From positions 16,288,273 through 16,352,272 of the forward strand of contig JALIRH010000007.1 of NCBI GenBank assembly GCA_023055505.1: DNA of 64,000 bases, written 5' to 3'. This DNA comes from Callipepla californica brunnescens (Eukaryota > Chordata > Aves > Galliformes > Odontophoridae). Positions 62,494 through 64,000 of the stretch are shown here, in pieces; within the stretch, counting starts at the first letter, position 1, and each line of letters opens with the position of its first letter. The position numbers were made by a program, and so were the translations under genes. The notes beneath the pieces were generated by a model that was not told where the DNA came from, did no database searches, and saw only the letters and a program-made list of their open reading frames with translations.

Positions 62494-64000
62494 AGCATAA
62501 GAGCTGTATGAGTAGTAATTCAAGAAAAGATGAAAAAGATGCATAGGAAACACCAACAATAGGCTTGCTTTTCTTTCAACTCCACGAGTTGTTTCATGCC
62601 TACACATCCAGAATTGACCAATATTCTAATACGGTGACCACTTCATTTTATAAATATTGAAGAACTCATTTTTAAAAGGCCTATGTTTCTTATAGCAATA
62701 GTAAAAATCATGGTTTGATTTGTATGGGCATTTAGCATAGATGGGAATAAACACCCAGGCTGGATGTAAAAGTAGGCTGTATGCCTCCAAGCTGCATTTA
62801 GCTTAAACACGTCTGTTAGAAGTTTCATCCTATATCCAGCTGAAGTTAGGTATCAATGTCAGCACTTACTTTAGGCCCTTACAGACTCTCACTTAAAGGC
62901 ATAAACATTCTATTCTGTGATTCTGTATGTCTTTTGTGAGGATACAAATGAATGCTGAAATCTTTTTCAGAAGATATGCTTAGGAAATACGTCCAAGCCT
63001 CTGTAGGAAAGTGCTACTCAGCCTGAAGTCCCACTGTTACTTCTGCCAGGCAAATAACATTTGCGCTGCACAAGATCAAATCGGCATTTAATTGATCTTT
63101 TGTAAAATCAGTTTAAAAAGGACCCTGATGTTTCTCCAACCTCTCCTTTTTCAAAAGCACATATCTCAAACTGCAGGGAATAAATGAGACCCAGAACACA
63201 GTGCTGTTTATTGTAAGAGCATTAGCAGCAATGGCAGAGCTGTCTCTCAGAGCGAACTGTATACTGCCATGTCTATGATGATTCTTCCAAGCACAACCTA
63301 TCACAAGGTACACAAAAGATGATCAGAAAGTAATTGTGATAGTTTTATATAACTGAAATCCATATGTTGACATCATTTCTCAGTTGCTTTTATTCCTTCC
63401 TCCTGGATCAGTACAGAAGCAGAAACATTTCATCTAAGTTTGTGGGAAGAGAAATTTTCTTAATTACAATAAAGAATGTCTTTCCCTCTCCATGCTAAAG
63501 TAATTGTTTTAAGATAGTAGCTATATGGTACTTAGCTAAAAATTACTTGTGCACTTTGAAAATTCATAACAGAGAAACCTAATCTGCAGCTGAGAAGACC
63601 AGGCTCAGTCAAGGGAAGAGAGCAGCTGCAGGAATTCTTTGCAGTCCCTTCTGCAAACAGACAGGGAAATGAACATACAACACAGATAGGAGAGAAAGAT
63701 TTCCCTGTAAGGAAGAAGGCAAAGCTGAATAAAGCACAGAATTTCCAGGAGGGCTGGGTCCTGCATTTGCACCTTATAACAGCAGCAGAGCTCCTGGTGG
63801 GGCCCACAAACAGGTCCGTTCAAATGATGCTTGGTGTAGCTACAATAGCTGATACCAAACAAAACTTTTCTTCCAAGCTCTCACTTAGGGCAAAATGGAA
63901 GATTCGAAAGACTGCTCTTACCTCCCAATTTGATGTGTATTTCTCAGAGATTTGGAAGAAAATGTTGCTTCTGACTTTACTGATTTGGACAAAAGCAACA

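Overview
This is a vertebrate, almost certainly avian, genomic window lying inside one very large gene on the minus strand. The sequence is AT-rich and intron-dominated. It carries many CR1 LINE fragments with the bird-type 3' end, pieces of LTR-like avian repeats and a 100-N assembly gap. I found no bacterial, phage or CRISPR content.

The gene is a CUB and Sushi multiple domains gene, best matched to CSMD3. CSMD1 and CSMD2 are close paralogues and cannot be fully excluded without alignment. I could delimit 13 coding exons, all read on the minus strand from high to low coordinates: 49123-48935, 46329-46152, 43558-43413, 41919-41839, 41667-41554, 33373-33185, 28911-28765, 20060-19872, 16366-16181, 10404-10210, 9349-9176, 4311-4138 and 2188-2015. 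They total 2136 nt (712 codons). Every junction keeps the reading frame and every intron is GT-AG. All junctions are phase 1 except the one inside the upstream CUB domain, which is phase 2. The encoded order is CCP, CUB, CCP, CUB, then six CCP (sushi) domains in tandem. This fits the point in the CSMD protein where alternating CUB/CCP units give way to the C-terminal run of CCP domains. The protein is a large type I membrane protein of the nervous system; its start, signal peptide, transmembrane segment and stop all lie outside the window.

Region by region: 1-2014 is intron downstream of the last visible exon. 2-20 kb holds six CCP exons. 20-34 kb holds the two exons of the second CUB domain, with two large CR1 copies crowding the splice donor of one of them. 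34-50 kb holds the CCP/CUB/CCP part, with several CR1 copies and a truncated LTR copy. 49.1-64 kb is a single intron of at least 14.9 kb with CR1 fragments, an LTR-like repeat running into the assembly gap (58280-58379), and a probable MIR-type SINE fossil.

There is no sign of a second gene. Open frames outside the listed exons are short and are explained by repeats, antisense of exons or chance. I did not find a previously undescribed system. The points most worth a second look are a near-perfect 103-bp tandem duplication beside an acceptor, weak splice sites with U-rich neighbours, related LTR copies, MIR-like fossils and the gap next to a repeat.
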